Notes under the pieces: model-generated
Told to the model about the DNA's origin: nothing
The model's input: only the letters and a program-made list of their open reading frames with translations
Database searches by the model: none
NCBI RefSeq assembly: GCF_001984195.1
Contig: NZ_MTQN01000012.1
Location: 1,798,001-1,862,000, forward strand
Length of the DNA stretch: 64,000 bases
Origin: Kribbella sp. ALI-6-A
GTDB taxonomy: Bacteria; Actinomycetota; Actinomycetes; Propionibacteriales; Kribbellaceae
Reading direction: 5' to 3'
In this document: positions 42,488 to 50,416 of the stretch, one piece after another
How the letters are laid out: every line of letters starts with the position of its first letter
Position numbering within the stretch: position 1 is the first letter of the stretch
Made by a program: the position numbers and the translations under genes

Positions 42488-43909
42488 ATGACCGTACGCT
42501 GGGCGGGTGTGGTGCCGGAGCTGCTCATCGGACTGGACCGCTCGGGCGCAGAGCCGCTGGGGCAGCAGATCCAGCGGCAGTTGCGGGACGCGATCCGGGG
42601 TGGCCGGTTGTCCGCCGGGGAGCGGCTGCCGTCGAGCCGGTCGCTCGCGGAGCAGCTGGGCGTGTCCCGGGGGCTGGTCGTGGAGTGCTACGAGCAGCTG
42701 GTTGCCGAGGGCTATCTGATCACCGTGACCGGATCGGGGACCCGGGTCGCGCCGGGTGCTGCCGTACGGCGTACGCAGCCCGCCGAGGTGGTCCGACCCC
42801 CGCAGCCGCAGCCGGTCGAGGTGGACTTCGAGTACGGCATTCCCGACTTGGCGTCCTTCCCGATGCAGGACTGGATGTGGGCGCTGACCCAGGCCGGCCG
42901 GCTCGGGCCGTCCGCGGCCATGGGCGACGAACCGGACACCGGGTCGGAGCACCTGCGCGGGGTCCTGGTGGGGTATCACCGTCGCGTTCGTGCGGGCGCC
43001 GCCGAAGCGGCCCACACGGTGGTCGTGAACGGGTTCCGCCAAGGCCTCAACCTGGTCCTCGGCGCGCTCGCCCGCGGCGGCCACCACAGCGTCGCGCTGG
43101 AGGATCCCGGACCTCGTGAGCACGACGAGCTCGCCGTACGGGCCGGGCTCACGCCGGTGGCGGTACCGGTCGACGAGGAGGGCGTGAACGTCGAGGCGCT
43201 GGCGCGCTGCGGCGCCCGGGCGGTCCTGGTCACGCCGGCCCATCAGTGCCCGACCGGCGTCGTACTGAGCGGGAGGCGGCGCCGCGACCTGATCGCGTGG
43301 GCCGAGGAGGTCGACGGGCTGATCCTGGAGGACGACTACGACGCCGAGTTCCGGTACGACCGGCAGCCGGTTGGTTCGCTGCAGGGGCTGGCGCCGGATC
43401 GGGTGGTGGTGCTCGGGTCGGTCAGCAAGACGCTGGCGCCGGGGCTGCGGATCGGATGGTTGCTTGCGCCGCCGCAGTTGGTCGAAGCGTTGACGCGAGA
43501 GAAGCATTTGGCAAGCCGGGGCGTGCCCGCGCTCGATCAGATCGCGCTCGCGCTGATGATCGAGTCGGGGCGGTTCGACCGGCATCTGCGGCGGATGCGG
43601 GAGATCTACCATGCGCGCCGGCGGGTGCTCGTTGCCGAGCTTGCCGAGCGTGCTCCGCATGTTCGGCTGGAAGGGTTGGACGCGGGGTGTCATGCGCTGC
43701 TGCGGTTGCCGGCTCGGCTGGAGGAGGCCGCTGTGGTTGACCGTGCGGCGGCGGACGGCGTACGGGTCTATGCGCTGGGGCGTTATCGGGTGCCTCCGGC
43801 GGTGGAGCCAACAGCCTTCAGCCCGGCACTGGTGATCGGTTTCGGGAATGTGAACGAGTCCCGGATTCGTCGAGGGGTACGGGTGCTGGGGGAGGCGTTG
43901 GAAGATTGA
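42488..43909 (+). CDS. MocR/PdxR-type GntR-aminotransferase regulator
   Basis: 473 residues from ATG 42488; upstream in-frame codons overlap the divergent promoter. N-terminal wHTH: LGQQIQRQLRDAIRGGRLSA, GERLPSSRSLAEQLGVSRGL, VVECYEQLVAEGYLITVTG. The C-terminal class I aminotransferase-like domain has YHRRVRAGAAEAAHTVVVNG, VTPAHQCPTGVVLSGRRRRD, ILEDDYDAEFRYDRQPVGSL and SVSKTLAPGLRIGWLLAP, with the PLP lysine at ~314. MocR proteins sense PLP or amino compounds. The divergent DHFR/SRPBCC operon is the natural target to test. Confidence 0.9.
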   Translation: MTVRWAGVVPELLIGLDRSGAEPLGQQIQRQLRDAIRGGRLSAGERLPSSRSLAEQLGVSRGLVVECYEQLVAEGYLITVTGSGTRVAPGAAVRRTQPAEVVRPPQPQPVEVDFEYGIPDLASFPMQDWMWALTQAGRLGPSAAMGDEPDTGSEHLRGVLVGYHRRVRAGAAEAAHTVVVNGFRQGLNLVLGALARGGHHSVALEDPGPREHDELAVRAGLTPVAVPVDEEGVNVEALARCGARAVLVTPAHQCPTGVVLSGRRRRDLIAWAEEVDGLILEDDYDAEFRYDRQPVGSLQGLAPDRVVVLGSVSKTLAPGLRIGWLLAPPQLVEALTREKHLASRGVPALDQIALALMIESGRFDRHLRRMREIYHARRRVLVAELAERAPHVRLEGLDAGCHALLRLPARLEEAAVVDRAAADGVRVYALGRYRVPPAVEPTAFSPALVIGFGNVNESRIRRGVRVLGEALED

Positions 43910-43937
43910 TGCCTGAGGCAACTAACGCCTCGGTGGG

Positions 43938-44645
43938 TCAACGGCGGGATGTTTTGCGCGCGTTGCGAAGGGTGCGGAGCATGGATTCGCTGCCGGTGTG
44001 GCGTCCGATCATGCCGGTGAATGGGAAGTCCGCCGGAGTGACAGCAATTCGGGCGAGTGTCCTGACGGGGTTGGGGTTGACCCATTGGGCTGATTGCAGC
44101 AGTCCGGCTGTGGCGGGCTCGGCCGCGAATCCGTCTCGGGGGACGATATAAAGCCAACCGTCGGTCAGCAGTTCCGCGTCCGGCTGGTCGGTGTCGACCG
44201 AGAAGAAGTACTGCCGGTGCTGCGTTTCGCCGCGAACCGACCAGGTGCCGTTGCGCGTCGAGCGAAAACCGGGGCCGCGGGCCAGCAGGGCGAACCACAT
44301 CGCCCACACGGGATCATCGGAGGCGAACACCGCGCGCTGGTTGCCGAACGTCGTACTGTCCTCGGATTCGCGGTCGGGGCGCAGTTCGCTGAGGTTGTCG
44401 CGTTTCGTGCCGTGGAACAGGACTCGGCGATGATCTGCGAGCCATTGCAGGTAGGTCGCCGTCGGGCCTGGCGGGTGTAGTTGCGCCTGTGAGCCGGCCG
44501 GGTCGACGTAGTTCTTGGTGAACTCCTCGTACGCACGGTGGGTCGCGTGATCCAGTGGTGGTAGATCAGGCAGCCGGGGCAATCCCAGCAACCACCGCAG
44601 GCCGGCGCCCGGTATCGACCGCAGGGTGCTTGGAATGATCTGCAC
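43938..44645 (-). CDS. unknown protein with an ADP-ribosyltransferase-like HGT...ASDDPVWA region
   Basis: 235 residues from GTG 44645, with GGGAAG 8 bases upstream; ATG 44723 is an alternative start without a ribosome site. The core reads WLADHRRVLFHGTKRDNLSE LRP, NQRAVFASDDPVWAMWFALL, ETQHRQYFFSVDTDQP and GWLYIVPRDGFAAEP. The H in HGT, the A-S-D-D-P...FA helix and later strands recall the ART/KptA/PARP H-Y-E fold, where HGT binds NAD. The match is weak and the third catalytic residue cannot be assigned. Many such proteins occur alone in actinobacteria. Opposite to the next gene. Confidence 0.5.
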   Translation of the reverse strand: MQIIPSTLRSIPGAGLRWLLGLPRLPDLPPLDHATHRAYEEFTKNYVDPAGSQAQLHPPGPTATYLQWLADHRRVLFHGTKRDNLSELRPDRESEDSTTFGNQRAVFASDDPVWAMWFALLARGPGFRSTRNGTWSVRGETQHRQYFFSVDTDQPDAELLTDGWLYIVPRDGFAAEPATAGLLQSAQWVNPNPVRTLARIAVTPADFPFTGMIGRHTGSESMLRTLRNARKTSRR

Positions 44646-44748
44646 CTGGACATCTTCCCGCAGAGCAGGAGATGAGTCTTCATCGCAGAGTGGCGGGTAT
44701 GGGAGTTCCGTTTTCTGACGCATGCGGCGATCATGGGTCAATGGGTCG

Positions 44749-45174
44749 ATGGGACGAGATGACGTGCCGCTGCGGATGACGGCGTCGATCCCGGACGGGC
44801 CGATTCGGGTGACGGGTGCGTTCCTGGCGATCGAGACTCGGATCACCAATGTCGGTGGTTCACTGCTGCGGCTTTCCACCGCGTGGTTCGGTGCGGAATT
44901 GTCTGTCCTGTCGGAAGGTGTGGTGGTCAGGCCGCCTGGTTATCGGCCGGACATGGGGCGCACGATCACCCTCGAACCGGGTGAGAGCTTCACCTACGAA
45001 TCGTCGGTGAATCTGGGCTACCCGAACGAGCCGTCAGGACAGATCTATCCGCTGGAACCGGGGACCTACCAGCTCTATGCCGTGCAGAGCTTCAAGCCGA
45101 TGCTGGAGGACGGGTTCAGCTCGGAACCCGCGTTCGAGGTGCACGGCGGACCCTGGGATGTCCACATCGGCTGA
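44749..45174 (+). CDS. hypothetical beta-sandwich-like protein
   Basis: 141 residues from ATG 44749 (44722 and 44776 are other in-frame ATGs; no ribosome site decides). The sequence is all beta-like: FLAIETRITNVGGSLLRLST, AWFGAELSVLSEGVVVRPPG, ITLEPGESFTYESSVNLGYP, LEPGTYQLYAVQSFKPML and EPAFEVHGGPWDVHIG. The 'R-TNxGGxxLRLSxAWFGAxLxVL...L.PGESFxYE' pattern suggests an intracellular Ig-like/BsuPI-like domain. No function known. It precedes the LRR-like gene by 58 bases. Confidence 0.65.
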   Translation: MGRDDVPLRMTASIPDGPIRVTGAFLAIETRITNVGGSLLRLSTAWFGAELSVLSEGVVVRPPGYRPDMGRTITLEPGESFTYESSVNLGYPNEPSGQIYPLEPGTYQLYAVQSFKPMLEDGFSSEPAFEVHGGPWDVHIG

Positions 45175-45232
45175 CCCACTGAACGAACTCGATGCGTCCG
45201 CCCTGTCGGTCAAGGGCGGTAGTGTCCGCGGC

Positions 45233-45910
45233 ATGCGAGGTCGGGGTGTGCCGATGGTGACCGAGGTGGCCGAGTACGGCGGGGAAGAGGTGCTCGCGGT
45301 CTCCTGCACTCAACTCGGTACGGCGTACTCGGCGGCACAGGCGCGGCGCGTGGTCGAGGAGTGGGTCGAGTTCTTTGCAGCGGGGCCGAGCGGGGTCCGT
45401 GACCTGGAATTCGTCACGCGGACGCCGAAACGGCTGTTCGCAGCCCTGCGAGGACAGACGCAGCTTCAGCGGCTCGCGGTGAAGTGGGGTGACTACGAGG
45501 ACCTGTCGTCGCTGAGTGAGCTGGAAAACCTTCGAGAGCTCAGATTGGGAGGAGCCTCCCGCGTCACCAGCGTCGAACCGCTTGCGTGCCTGACCACGCT
45601 GAACAGCCTCGTGGTCGAGGGGCTGCGACGAGCTCACGATCTGAGCCCCCTGGGCCGGCTTCGGGGCCTGAAGAGCCTGGAGCTGGGTGGCGATTGGAAG
45701 TCTCCGCGTACGGCGCACGTTCAATCGATCGACTTCCTGCGGCATCTCACCCAGCTCGAAGACCTGTTGCTGCACACCATCGTCGCTGACGACTTGGAGT
45801 ACACGTCGCTCCTGGCGCTGCCGCGCCTGAAGTCCGTCCGTGTGATGGAGGTCCGTGGCATGAACCCGCCTCACGCGACCCTTAGACGCATGCTTTCGTG
45901 GTCGGCCTGA
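45233..45910 (+). CDS. leucine-rich-repeat-like protein
   Basis: 225 residues. Start chosen at ATG 45233 because TAGTGT lies seven bases upstream (leaderless arrangement); ATG 45254 and an upstream ATG at 45158 are alternatives. From residue ~85 there are about five ~22-residue LRR units: LQRLAVKWGDYEDLSSLSEL, ENLRELRLGGASRVTSVEPL, TTLNSLVVEGLRRAHDLSPL, GLKSLELGGDWK and LEDLLLHTIVADDLEYTSLL. Solo bacterial LRR proteins mediate protein contacts; partner unknown. Confidence 0.72.
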   Translation: MRGRGVPMVTEVAEYGGEEVLAVSCTQLGTAYSAAQARRVVEEWVEFFAAGPSGVRDLEFVTRTPKRLFAALRGQTQLQRLAVKWGDYEDLSSLSELENLRELRLGGASRVTSVEPLACLTTLNSLVVEGLRRAHDLSPLGRLRGLKSLELGGDWKSPRTAHVQSIDFLRHLTQLEDLLLHTIVADDLEYTSLLALPRLKSVRVMEVRGMNPPHATLRRMLSWSA

Positions 45911-45947
45911 CCCAACATGTCATCGGTTGCAGGCGTTGCCCGCAACG

Positions 45948-46415
45948 TCAGGTGGTGCGCTTCAGCAGGTCAGTCAACGGGGTCCTCACGTCAGCGGGGT
46001 AGAGACCCAGGCCGTCGAAATCGTCCGCCTCGGCCCAGAGCAGCTCGAAGGTGTTGTCGGGGCGGTGCGCCTGGGCTTCCGGGCCGGACAGGAGCGGCGT
46101 TCCGGCGACGTCGGTCATCAAGAAGTACGACGCGGGGCGGCCGTTGTGCTCGCCGGTCCACAGGAGGCGGTCGATTCGGGCGGTGAGGGTGGTTTCCTCG
46201 GTCAGTTCGCGGACCGCTGTTGCTTCGGCGGTTTCGCCTTGCTCGACGTGGCCGCCGGGGAGGACTGCGTAGTGGTGGCCGGGGCACGGCGCGTCGTGCC
46301 GGCCGGCGGCTTGGCACATGGCGCAATCGCCGGCTGAGGTTTTACGCAGGTAGCGCTTGATCACCAGTGCGCGGCGACCATCTACGACCACCGCGACTGC
46401 TCTTGGGATCGGCAT
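45948..46415 (-). CDS. NUDIX hydrolase
   Basis: 155 residues from ATG 46415. The Nudix box LPGGHVEQGETAEATAVREL then TEETTLTARI is complete (GX5EX7REUXEEXGU with a Thr at the final Gly). It also has a C-x2-C...C-x-GHH segment before the box (CAMCQAAGRHDAPCPGHHYA), unusual for small Nudix enzymes and able to bind a metal. Substrate unknown: nucleoside diphosphate-X. Divergent from the next plus-strand gene. Confidence 0.9.
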   Translation of the reverse strand: MPIPRAVAVVVDGRRALVIKRYLRKTSAGDCAMCQAAGRHDAPCPGHHYAVLPGGHVEQGETAEATAVRELTEETTLTARIDRLLWTGEHNGRPASYFLMTDVAGTPLLSGPEAQAHRPDNTFELLWAEADDFDGLGLYPADVRTPLTDLLKRTT

Positions 46416-46463
46416 GCGGGAGACGATGCCAGGTGGGTCCGACAAGACGCGGATGGAAAGCCA

Positions 46464-46991
46464 GTGGCGACCGCGCGGCGACGCGGCGACACTGGGGCGG
46501 TGCTGTGGGACGTCGTACCGGAGGGGGAGACGCCGACACCGAGCGTGGTCGCGGCGGCGATGGTGCTGGAGCAGTTGCCGACGGAGCGGGTGCCGATGTG
46601 GGCGGCTGAATGGCTGGTCCAGGGGTACGACGGTGACGCGCTCGCGGAGTTGGCTGGGCTGAGTGGGCGTGACACGCGTGAGGTGCGGGATCTCCTCCCG
46701 GCGGCGCTGGCCGACGCCGGGGTCGATGTCATGTCTTCGGAGCAGGCGGCATTCAAGATGGCGTACGACCACATCGCCACGCTGCACCTCGAGGGGCGGG
46801 TCCGGTGGGAGTGGGCCGTCAATCAAGTCGTCGGCTTGGTGTTCGCGGCCGGGCATGCCGACGTGGCCTTCGAGCAGCCTCTTGGTGCGTTGTGGGAGGT
46901 TGACGACGATCTCGACGGGCCTTGGAGCCGGACGAAGGACGAGCTCGCCGAGGTCGTTCGGCAGGCGTGCGTGGAGCAGTTGCGGAAGTGA
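46464..46991 (+). CDS. hypothetical actinobacterial protein
   Basis: 175 residues if GTG 46464 is used; GTG 46500 (VLWDVVPEGETPTPSVVAA) is an alternative. It is soluble and mostly helical: VPMWAAEWLVQGYDGDALAE, LAGLSGRDTREVRDLLPAAL, MAYDHIATLHLEGRVRWEWA, VNQVVGLVFAAGHADVAF. This resembles a small family of actinobacterial proteins that often sit beside nuclease- or toxin-like genes, but I cannot name it. Confidence 0.65.
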   Translation: MATARRRGDTGAVLWDVVPEGETPTPSVVAAAMVLEQLPTERVPMWAAEWLVQGYDGDALAELAGLSGRDTREVRDLLPAALADAGVDVMSSEQAAFKMAYDHIATLHLEGRVRWEWAVNQVVGLVFAAGHADVAFEQPLGALWEVDDDLDGPWSRTKDELAEVVRQACVEQLRK

Positions 46992-47009
46992 CGGCGTACG
47001 GCCGCGAAC

Positions 47010-47297
47010 TCACAGGGCGATGTGCAGATGCGCCGTGACCGTGTGGCCCTCTTCCAGGGACTCCGCTTTGCGGATGGCGTCCTTGATCGGGAGCAGGTAC
47101 TTGCCGTCCTTCGGGTAGAGCGACGTGGTCCACTCGGTGTCGCCGATGCGCGCGGTGACGGGGATCATGCCCCAGCCGTAGCTGACCGACGTCGAGGTTG
47201 CCTGGATGTCGGTCGACTCGTCCTCGGGCACGGCGACGAAGTGGTACGGGGACGGGCCGCGCCAGTGGAAGATCTCGCCGGTGAAGTGGACGTCCAT
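47010..47297 (-). CDS. DUF1905-domain protein
   Basis: 95 residues: MDVHFTGEIFHWRGPSPYHF, VAVPEDESTDIQATS, YGWGMIPVTARIGDTEWTTS, LYPKDGKYLLPIKDAIRKAE, GHTVTAHLHIAL. This is the whole DUF1905 domain ('F.G.I..W.GP.P..FV.VP...S..I......GWG.IPV.A.IG.T.W.TSLFP..G.Y.LP.K..VR'). A small beta-barrel of unknown role; some relatives carry a YdeI-like second domain, absent here. Confidence 0.88.
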   Translation of the reverse strand: MDVHFTGEIFHWRGPSPYHFVAVPEDESTDIQATSTSVSYGWGMIPVTARIGDTEWTTSLYPKDGKYLLPIKDAIRKAESLEEGHTVTAHLHIAL

Positions 47298-47355
47298 GGG
47301 TGCAGGATAGAGCCGAGCGGTTCCCTCCCGCAGGTGGTTCTCCTAGCGTCGGCGT

Positions 47356-47989
47356 ATGAGACGTGCGCTGTGGTTTCCGTTGTTCGACGAGCTGGCCGAT
47401 CCGGTGGTGGTCGCGCGGATCGCGGCCGAGGCCGAGGAAGCCGCGGGAGACGGCGACGCTCGATCGGCTCAGTGGGGGTCGGCTCGTGCTCGGGGTGGGG
47501 CTGGGCAGCGACCGGTTCGGGGAGGAGTTCTCGCGGACCGGTGAGGAGCTGGACGACCGGGTGCGGGGGCGGATGCTCGACGAGTCCCTGGAGATCCTCG
47601 CCGCCGCCTGGTCCGGCGAGGTCGTGAACCACCGCGGCGAGCACTACACGGTCGACGGGGTCCAGTTCCTGCCGACGCCGGTACGCCGGCACGTGCCGGT
47701 CTGGGCGGCCGGGTTCCCCGGCAACAGTCGCCCGAGGCAACGAGCCGCGCGGCTCGACGGCTTCTTCCCGGTCAACCTGAGCTCGCCGGAGCAGTTCGCC
47801 GAGGCTGTCGCACAGATCGATGCCCTGCGCAACAGCTCGGCGCCGTACGACTACGTTGCCGAGATCGAACCAGGCCAGGACGGTACGCCGTACGAGCGGG
47901 CCGGCGCGACCTGGTTGCTCAGCAACTTCGACCCGGCAACGGTCACTGTCGACCAGGTCCGTGGTGTGCTGCGGGACGGACCGGGCTGA
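47356..47989 (+). pseudogene. luciferase-like (LLM) flavin monooxygenase with internal deletion
   Basis: The start is normal: MRRALWFPLFDELADPVVVA then RIAAEAEEA. At ~47445 the frame shifts and resumes at RETATLDRLSGGRLVLGVGL, FGEEFSRTGEELDDRVRGRM, PTPVRRHVPVWAAGFPGN. About 55-60 residues (the first catalytic strands and the 'VWDH' region) are missing between them, so the gene has lost flavin-barrel strands 2-3. Downstream is intact to TGA 47987, and overlaps the 3' end of the opposite hydrolase gene by 47 bases. A reading of 47363-47989 as an intact ORF would have a meaningless N-terminus. Confidence 0.75.
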
Positions 47990-48809
47990 AGAAGTCGCCG
48001 ACAGCCGCGGCGAAGGCGGCAGGGTCGTCCATCCAGGGGAAGTGGCCGGAGGCCGGCTGGATGGTGAGGGTGGCGTTCGGGAAGAGATCGGCGTACTGAG
48101 TGGCGAAGGCGGGTGGGGTGCCGACGTCGGTCCGGCCGGCGAGCACGAGGACCGGGTTGGCGAACGTCGCCAGCGCGGGACGGGTCTCGTCGGGAGTCAG
48201 AGCTGAGGCGTAGATGGCGGCTGCCTCCTCGTTCTGCTGGGACGGGGTGGCGGCTTCGAGGGCTTGCGCGGCGGCGTCCCAGCGGCCGTGCGAGAGCGGG
48301 CGGATCGCCGGCCAGAGGTTGTCGGCGAAGTTGCCGGAGGTGATGTGCTCGAGCGCCGCGTAGGCGTCGTCGAACCACGGCTCGCCGGCGCGCTGACGGG
48401 CGGTCTCGAGCCGCATTTCCGCGGTGATCGGGATTCCGACGGCGAACGAGCTCGGCGAGATCGCGGCGTACCGGCGTACCCGGTTGGGGTGCTTGGCGAC
48501 GTACAGAGCGGCGAGGTTGGTGCCGGCCGAGTGGGCCAGGAGATCGATCTGGTCCAGGTCGAGATGGTTGCGCAGGGCCTCGACGTCGGTGACCTGGCGG
48601 TCGCAGCGGTAGGACGTGGGATCGGCCGGTACGGCGGAGTCGCCGGTGCCGCGCAGGTCGAGCATGACCAGCTGCCGCGGCAGACCGCCGAGATCGCCGA
48701 GGTAGGCGGAGGCCTGCATCGGGCCGCCGGGAATGCAGACGAGCGGCTCGCCGTCACCGATCAGGTGGTAGGCGAGCTCGGTGCCGTCGTACGAGGTGAA
48801 GGTGGGCAT
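47943..48809 (-). CDS. alpha/beta-hydrolase (proline iminopeptidase-like)
   Basis: 288 residues from ATG 48809; further upstream ATG/GTG codons lie in antisense sequence of the next gene. LVCIPGGPMQASAYLGDLGG (oxyanion region), MLDLRGTGDSAVPADP, IDLLAHSAGTNLAALYVAKH (nucleophile Ser in HSAGTN), VLVLAGRTDVGTPPAFA (Asp) and PASGHFPWMDDP (His) make a full catalytic triad. GGP and DxRGTGDS resemble proline iminopeptidases. Its tail overlaps the LLM pseudogene. Confidence 0.85.
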   Translation of the reverse strand: MPTFTSYDGTELAYHLIGDGEPLVCIPGGPMQASAYLGDLGGLPRQLVMLDLRGTGDSAVPADPTSYRCDRQVTDVEALRNHLDLDQIDLLAHSAGTNLAALYVAKHPNRVRRYAAISPSSFAVGIPITAEMRLETARQRAGEPWFDDAYAALEHITSGNFADNLWPAIRPLSHGRWDAAAQALEAATPSQQNEEAAAIYASALTPDETRPALATFANPVLVLAGRTDVGTPPAFATQYADLFPNATLTIQPASGHFPWMDDPAAFAAAVGDFFSPVRPAAHHGPGRQ

Positions 48810-48852
48810 GCCGCCGACCTTGGCAGCGGGGGTGCCGCGGGGCAACCGAGTA

Positions 48853-49278
48853 TCAGTCGGCCCGGGCGAACCAGGAACTCGACAGATTGGTCGCGCCCTC
48901 TCGGCGCTCCGGCTGGAGAGGGCCGGTGACGCCGGCTTCGGCCTCGCCCTCCCAGGTGATGCGCGCGCTGTCCCCGGCGGGCGGACCGTCCCACGCGCCC
49001 CACCAGACGGTCGCGGTCGCCCGCGCACCAGGCGCCAGTACGACGTACCCGGGCGAGCGCATTTCGAGCGTCACGGCCGTGAGAGTGTCGAGCGGTACGC
49101 CGTCGGTGCCGATCGGGGTGACCCCCGGCTTCCCGGTCAGACGTACGAGACGATCGCCGACGTTCACCGCCGTCAGCTCGCCGCGCAGACCGCCGTCGTC
49201 GTCCTCCCAGCTGAGCGAGAACGCGAGCTCATCAGGCGCGGCTTCGGGGATCTCGTCCGGCGTCATACCGTCCATCAT
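48853..49278 (-). CDS. hypothetical DUF4232-like beta protein
   Basis: 141 residues from ATG 49278 (49275 and 49266 are alternative Mets). FSLSWEDDDGGLRGELTAVN, VGDRLVRLTGKPGVTPIGTD, LTAVTLEMRSPGYVVLAPGA and RATATVWWGAWDGPPAG resemble a DUF4232-type beta-sandwich but without a signal peptide, so it would be cytoplasmic. Its start is only 20 bases from the divergent NTF2-like gene, implying a shared leaderless promoter. Confidence 0.6.
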   Translation of the reverse strand: MMDGMTPDEIPEAAPDELAFSLSWEDDDGGLRGELTAVNVGDRLVRLTGKPGVTPIGTDGVPLDTLTAVTLEMRSPGYVVLAPGARATATVWWGAWDGPPAGDSARITWEGEAEAGVTGPLQPERREGATNLSSSWFARAD

Positions 49279-49298
49279 GCCCCGAGTAACTTGAACCC
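49279..49298. promoter_or_regulatory. 20-base bidirectional promoter for two leaderless genes
   Basis: The gap between divergent ATGs (49278 minus, 49299 plus) holds only CCCGAGTAACTTGAACCC plus flanks. TAACTT (49287-49292) is six bases from the plus-strand ATG; read on the minus strand the same bases give GTTACT/TTACTC five to seven bases from the other ATG. The -35 elements would lie within the opposite gene's coding start. Confidence 0.55.
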
Positions 49299-49673
49299 AT
49301 GGATGCTGGCGCGTTGCGGAAGATCGAGCGGGACCGGCTGCGGGCCCTGGTGGCGGCGGACCTGGCGGTGGCGGCGCCGTTGCACGCCGACGACTTCCGG
49401 ATCGCCACGCCGAGTGGGGTGGTGTGGTCGAAGGACGAGTACCTCGGGGGGATCGGGGAGGGGCGGATCGACTACCGGCGGTTCGAGGCGGTGTCGGACA
49501 TCGAGGTGATGCTGGACGCGGCGCTCGCCGTACTGCGGTACCGGTCGGCGATCGAAATCTCGGTGGACGGCAATCCGCCGGCGCGGTTGTCGGCCTGGCA
49601 TCTGGACGTCTACCGGCTCGGGCACGACGGGAGCTGGCAGGTTCGGTGGTCCCAGGCCACGTCGATCGACTGA
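49299..49673 (+). CDS. NTF2/SnoaL-like (DUF4440-type) protein
   Basis: 124 residues. LRKIERDRLRALVAADLAVA, APLHADDFRIATPSGVVWSK then DEYLGGIGEGRIDYRRFEAV, VLRYRSAIEISVDGNPP and GSWQVRWSQATSID form the DUF4440 NTF2-like pattern, with a deep pocket for a small ligand. Leaderless start. Divergent from the DUF4232-like gene and followed by the HAD hydrolase. Confidence 0.82.
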   Translation: MDAGALRKIERDRLRALVAADLAVAAPLHADDFRIATPSGVVWSKDEYLGGIGEGRIDYRRFEAVSDIEVMLDAALAVLRYRSAIEISVDGNPPARLSAWHLDVYRLGHDGSWQVRWSQATSID

Positions 49674-49702
49674 TTGTCGGCGGGGTCTGTGAGACTTGGT
49701 TC

Positions 49703-50383
49703 GTGACGGTTGCGGAAATGCTGCGGGGGAGTCGAGTGGTGCTGCTCGACTTCGACGGGCCGGTGGCGGACTTGTTCCCGACGGGGAGCGGGAGCCGGAT
49801 CGGGGACGCGGCGCGGGAGCCCTTGATGCGGGCGGGTGTCGAGCTGCCCGAGGCGGTCCGGCGGACGGTGGAGCACCTGGTGGTGCTGGAGTTCGCGGGC
49901 GCCCACGCGCCGGACACCGTCGAGGACGTCGAGCGGGCCTCGGTCGCGGGCGAGATCGAGGCGGCCGGTACGGCGCCGGTGACGGCCGGGGTGGTCGACT
50001 TCCTCGCCGCCTGTGCCGAGACCGGGCGGCCGGTGGTTGTGGTGAGCAACAACTGTGCCCCGTCGATCGTGCAGTGGCTGGAGCGGGAAGGCCTGCAGCA
50101 GCAGGTGGCCGGCGTGGTGGGCCGGCCGTTCGGGCAGCCGGGGTTGATGAAGCCCAACCCGGCGCTGCTGGACGGTGTGCTGACGGAGCTGGACGTGCCG
50201 GCCGCGAACTGCCTCATGGTGGGTGACTCGGTGAGCGACATCGAGTTCGGCCGCCGGGTCGGCGCGCGGTCGGTGGGTTACGCCAAGTCGGCCGAGCGCG
50301 GCGCGCAGCTGGCCGAGGCCGGCGCCGACGCGATCACCAACGACATGGGCCGGCTCGCGGCGGCGCTGCGGGCCGTCGGATAG
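49703..50383 (+). CDS. HAD-superfamily hydrolase (phosphoglycolate phosphatase-like)
   Basis: 226 residues from GTG 49703; ATG 49718 is an alternative start five codons later. Motif I VVLLDFDGPVADLFPTG, motif II VVVVSNNCAPSIVQWL, motif III Lys in QPGLMKPNPALLDGV and motif IV MVGDSVSDIEFGRRVGARSV are all intact, in contrast to the HAD remnant at 16.6 kb, which has a similar motif I (DFDGPVCSVF). A cap of ~75 residues follows motif I. Substrate unknown. Confidence 0.88.
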   Translation: MTVAEMLRGSRVVLLDFDGPVADLFPTGSGSRIGDAAREPLMRAGVELPEAVRRTVEHLVVLEFAGAHAPDTVEDVERASVAGEIEAAGTAPVTAGVVDFLAACAETGRPVVVVSNNCAPSIVQWLEREGLQQQVAGVVGRPFGQPGLMKPNPALLDGVLTELDVPAANCLMVGDSVSDIEFGRRVGARSVGYAKSAERGAQLAEAGADAITNDMGRLAAALRAVG

Positions 50384-50416
50384 CCGCCACGCTCGGCGAC
50401 GCTGCGGGCCGTCAAG

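Noticed and set aside
41438..43921. An 827-codon minus-strand open frame over the MocR gene
   Set aside because: The first part is antisense to the MocR regulator and reads as Arg/Pro/His-rich nonsense; only the last 132 codons are the real SRPBCC gene.
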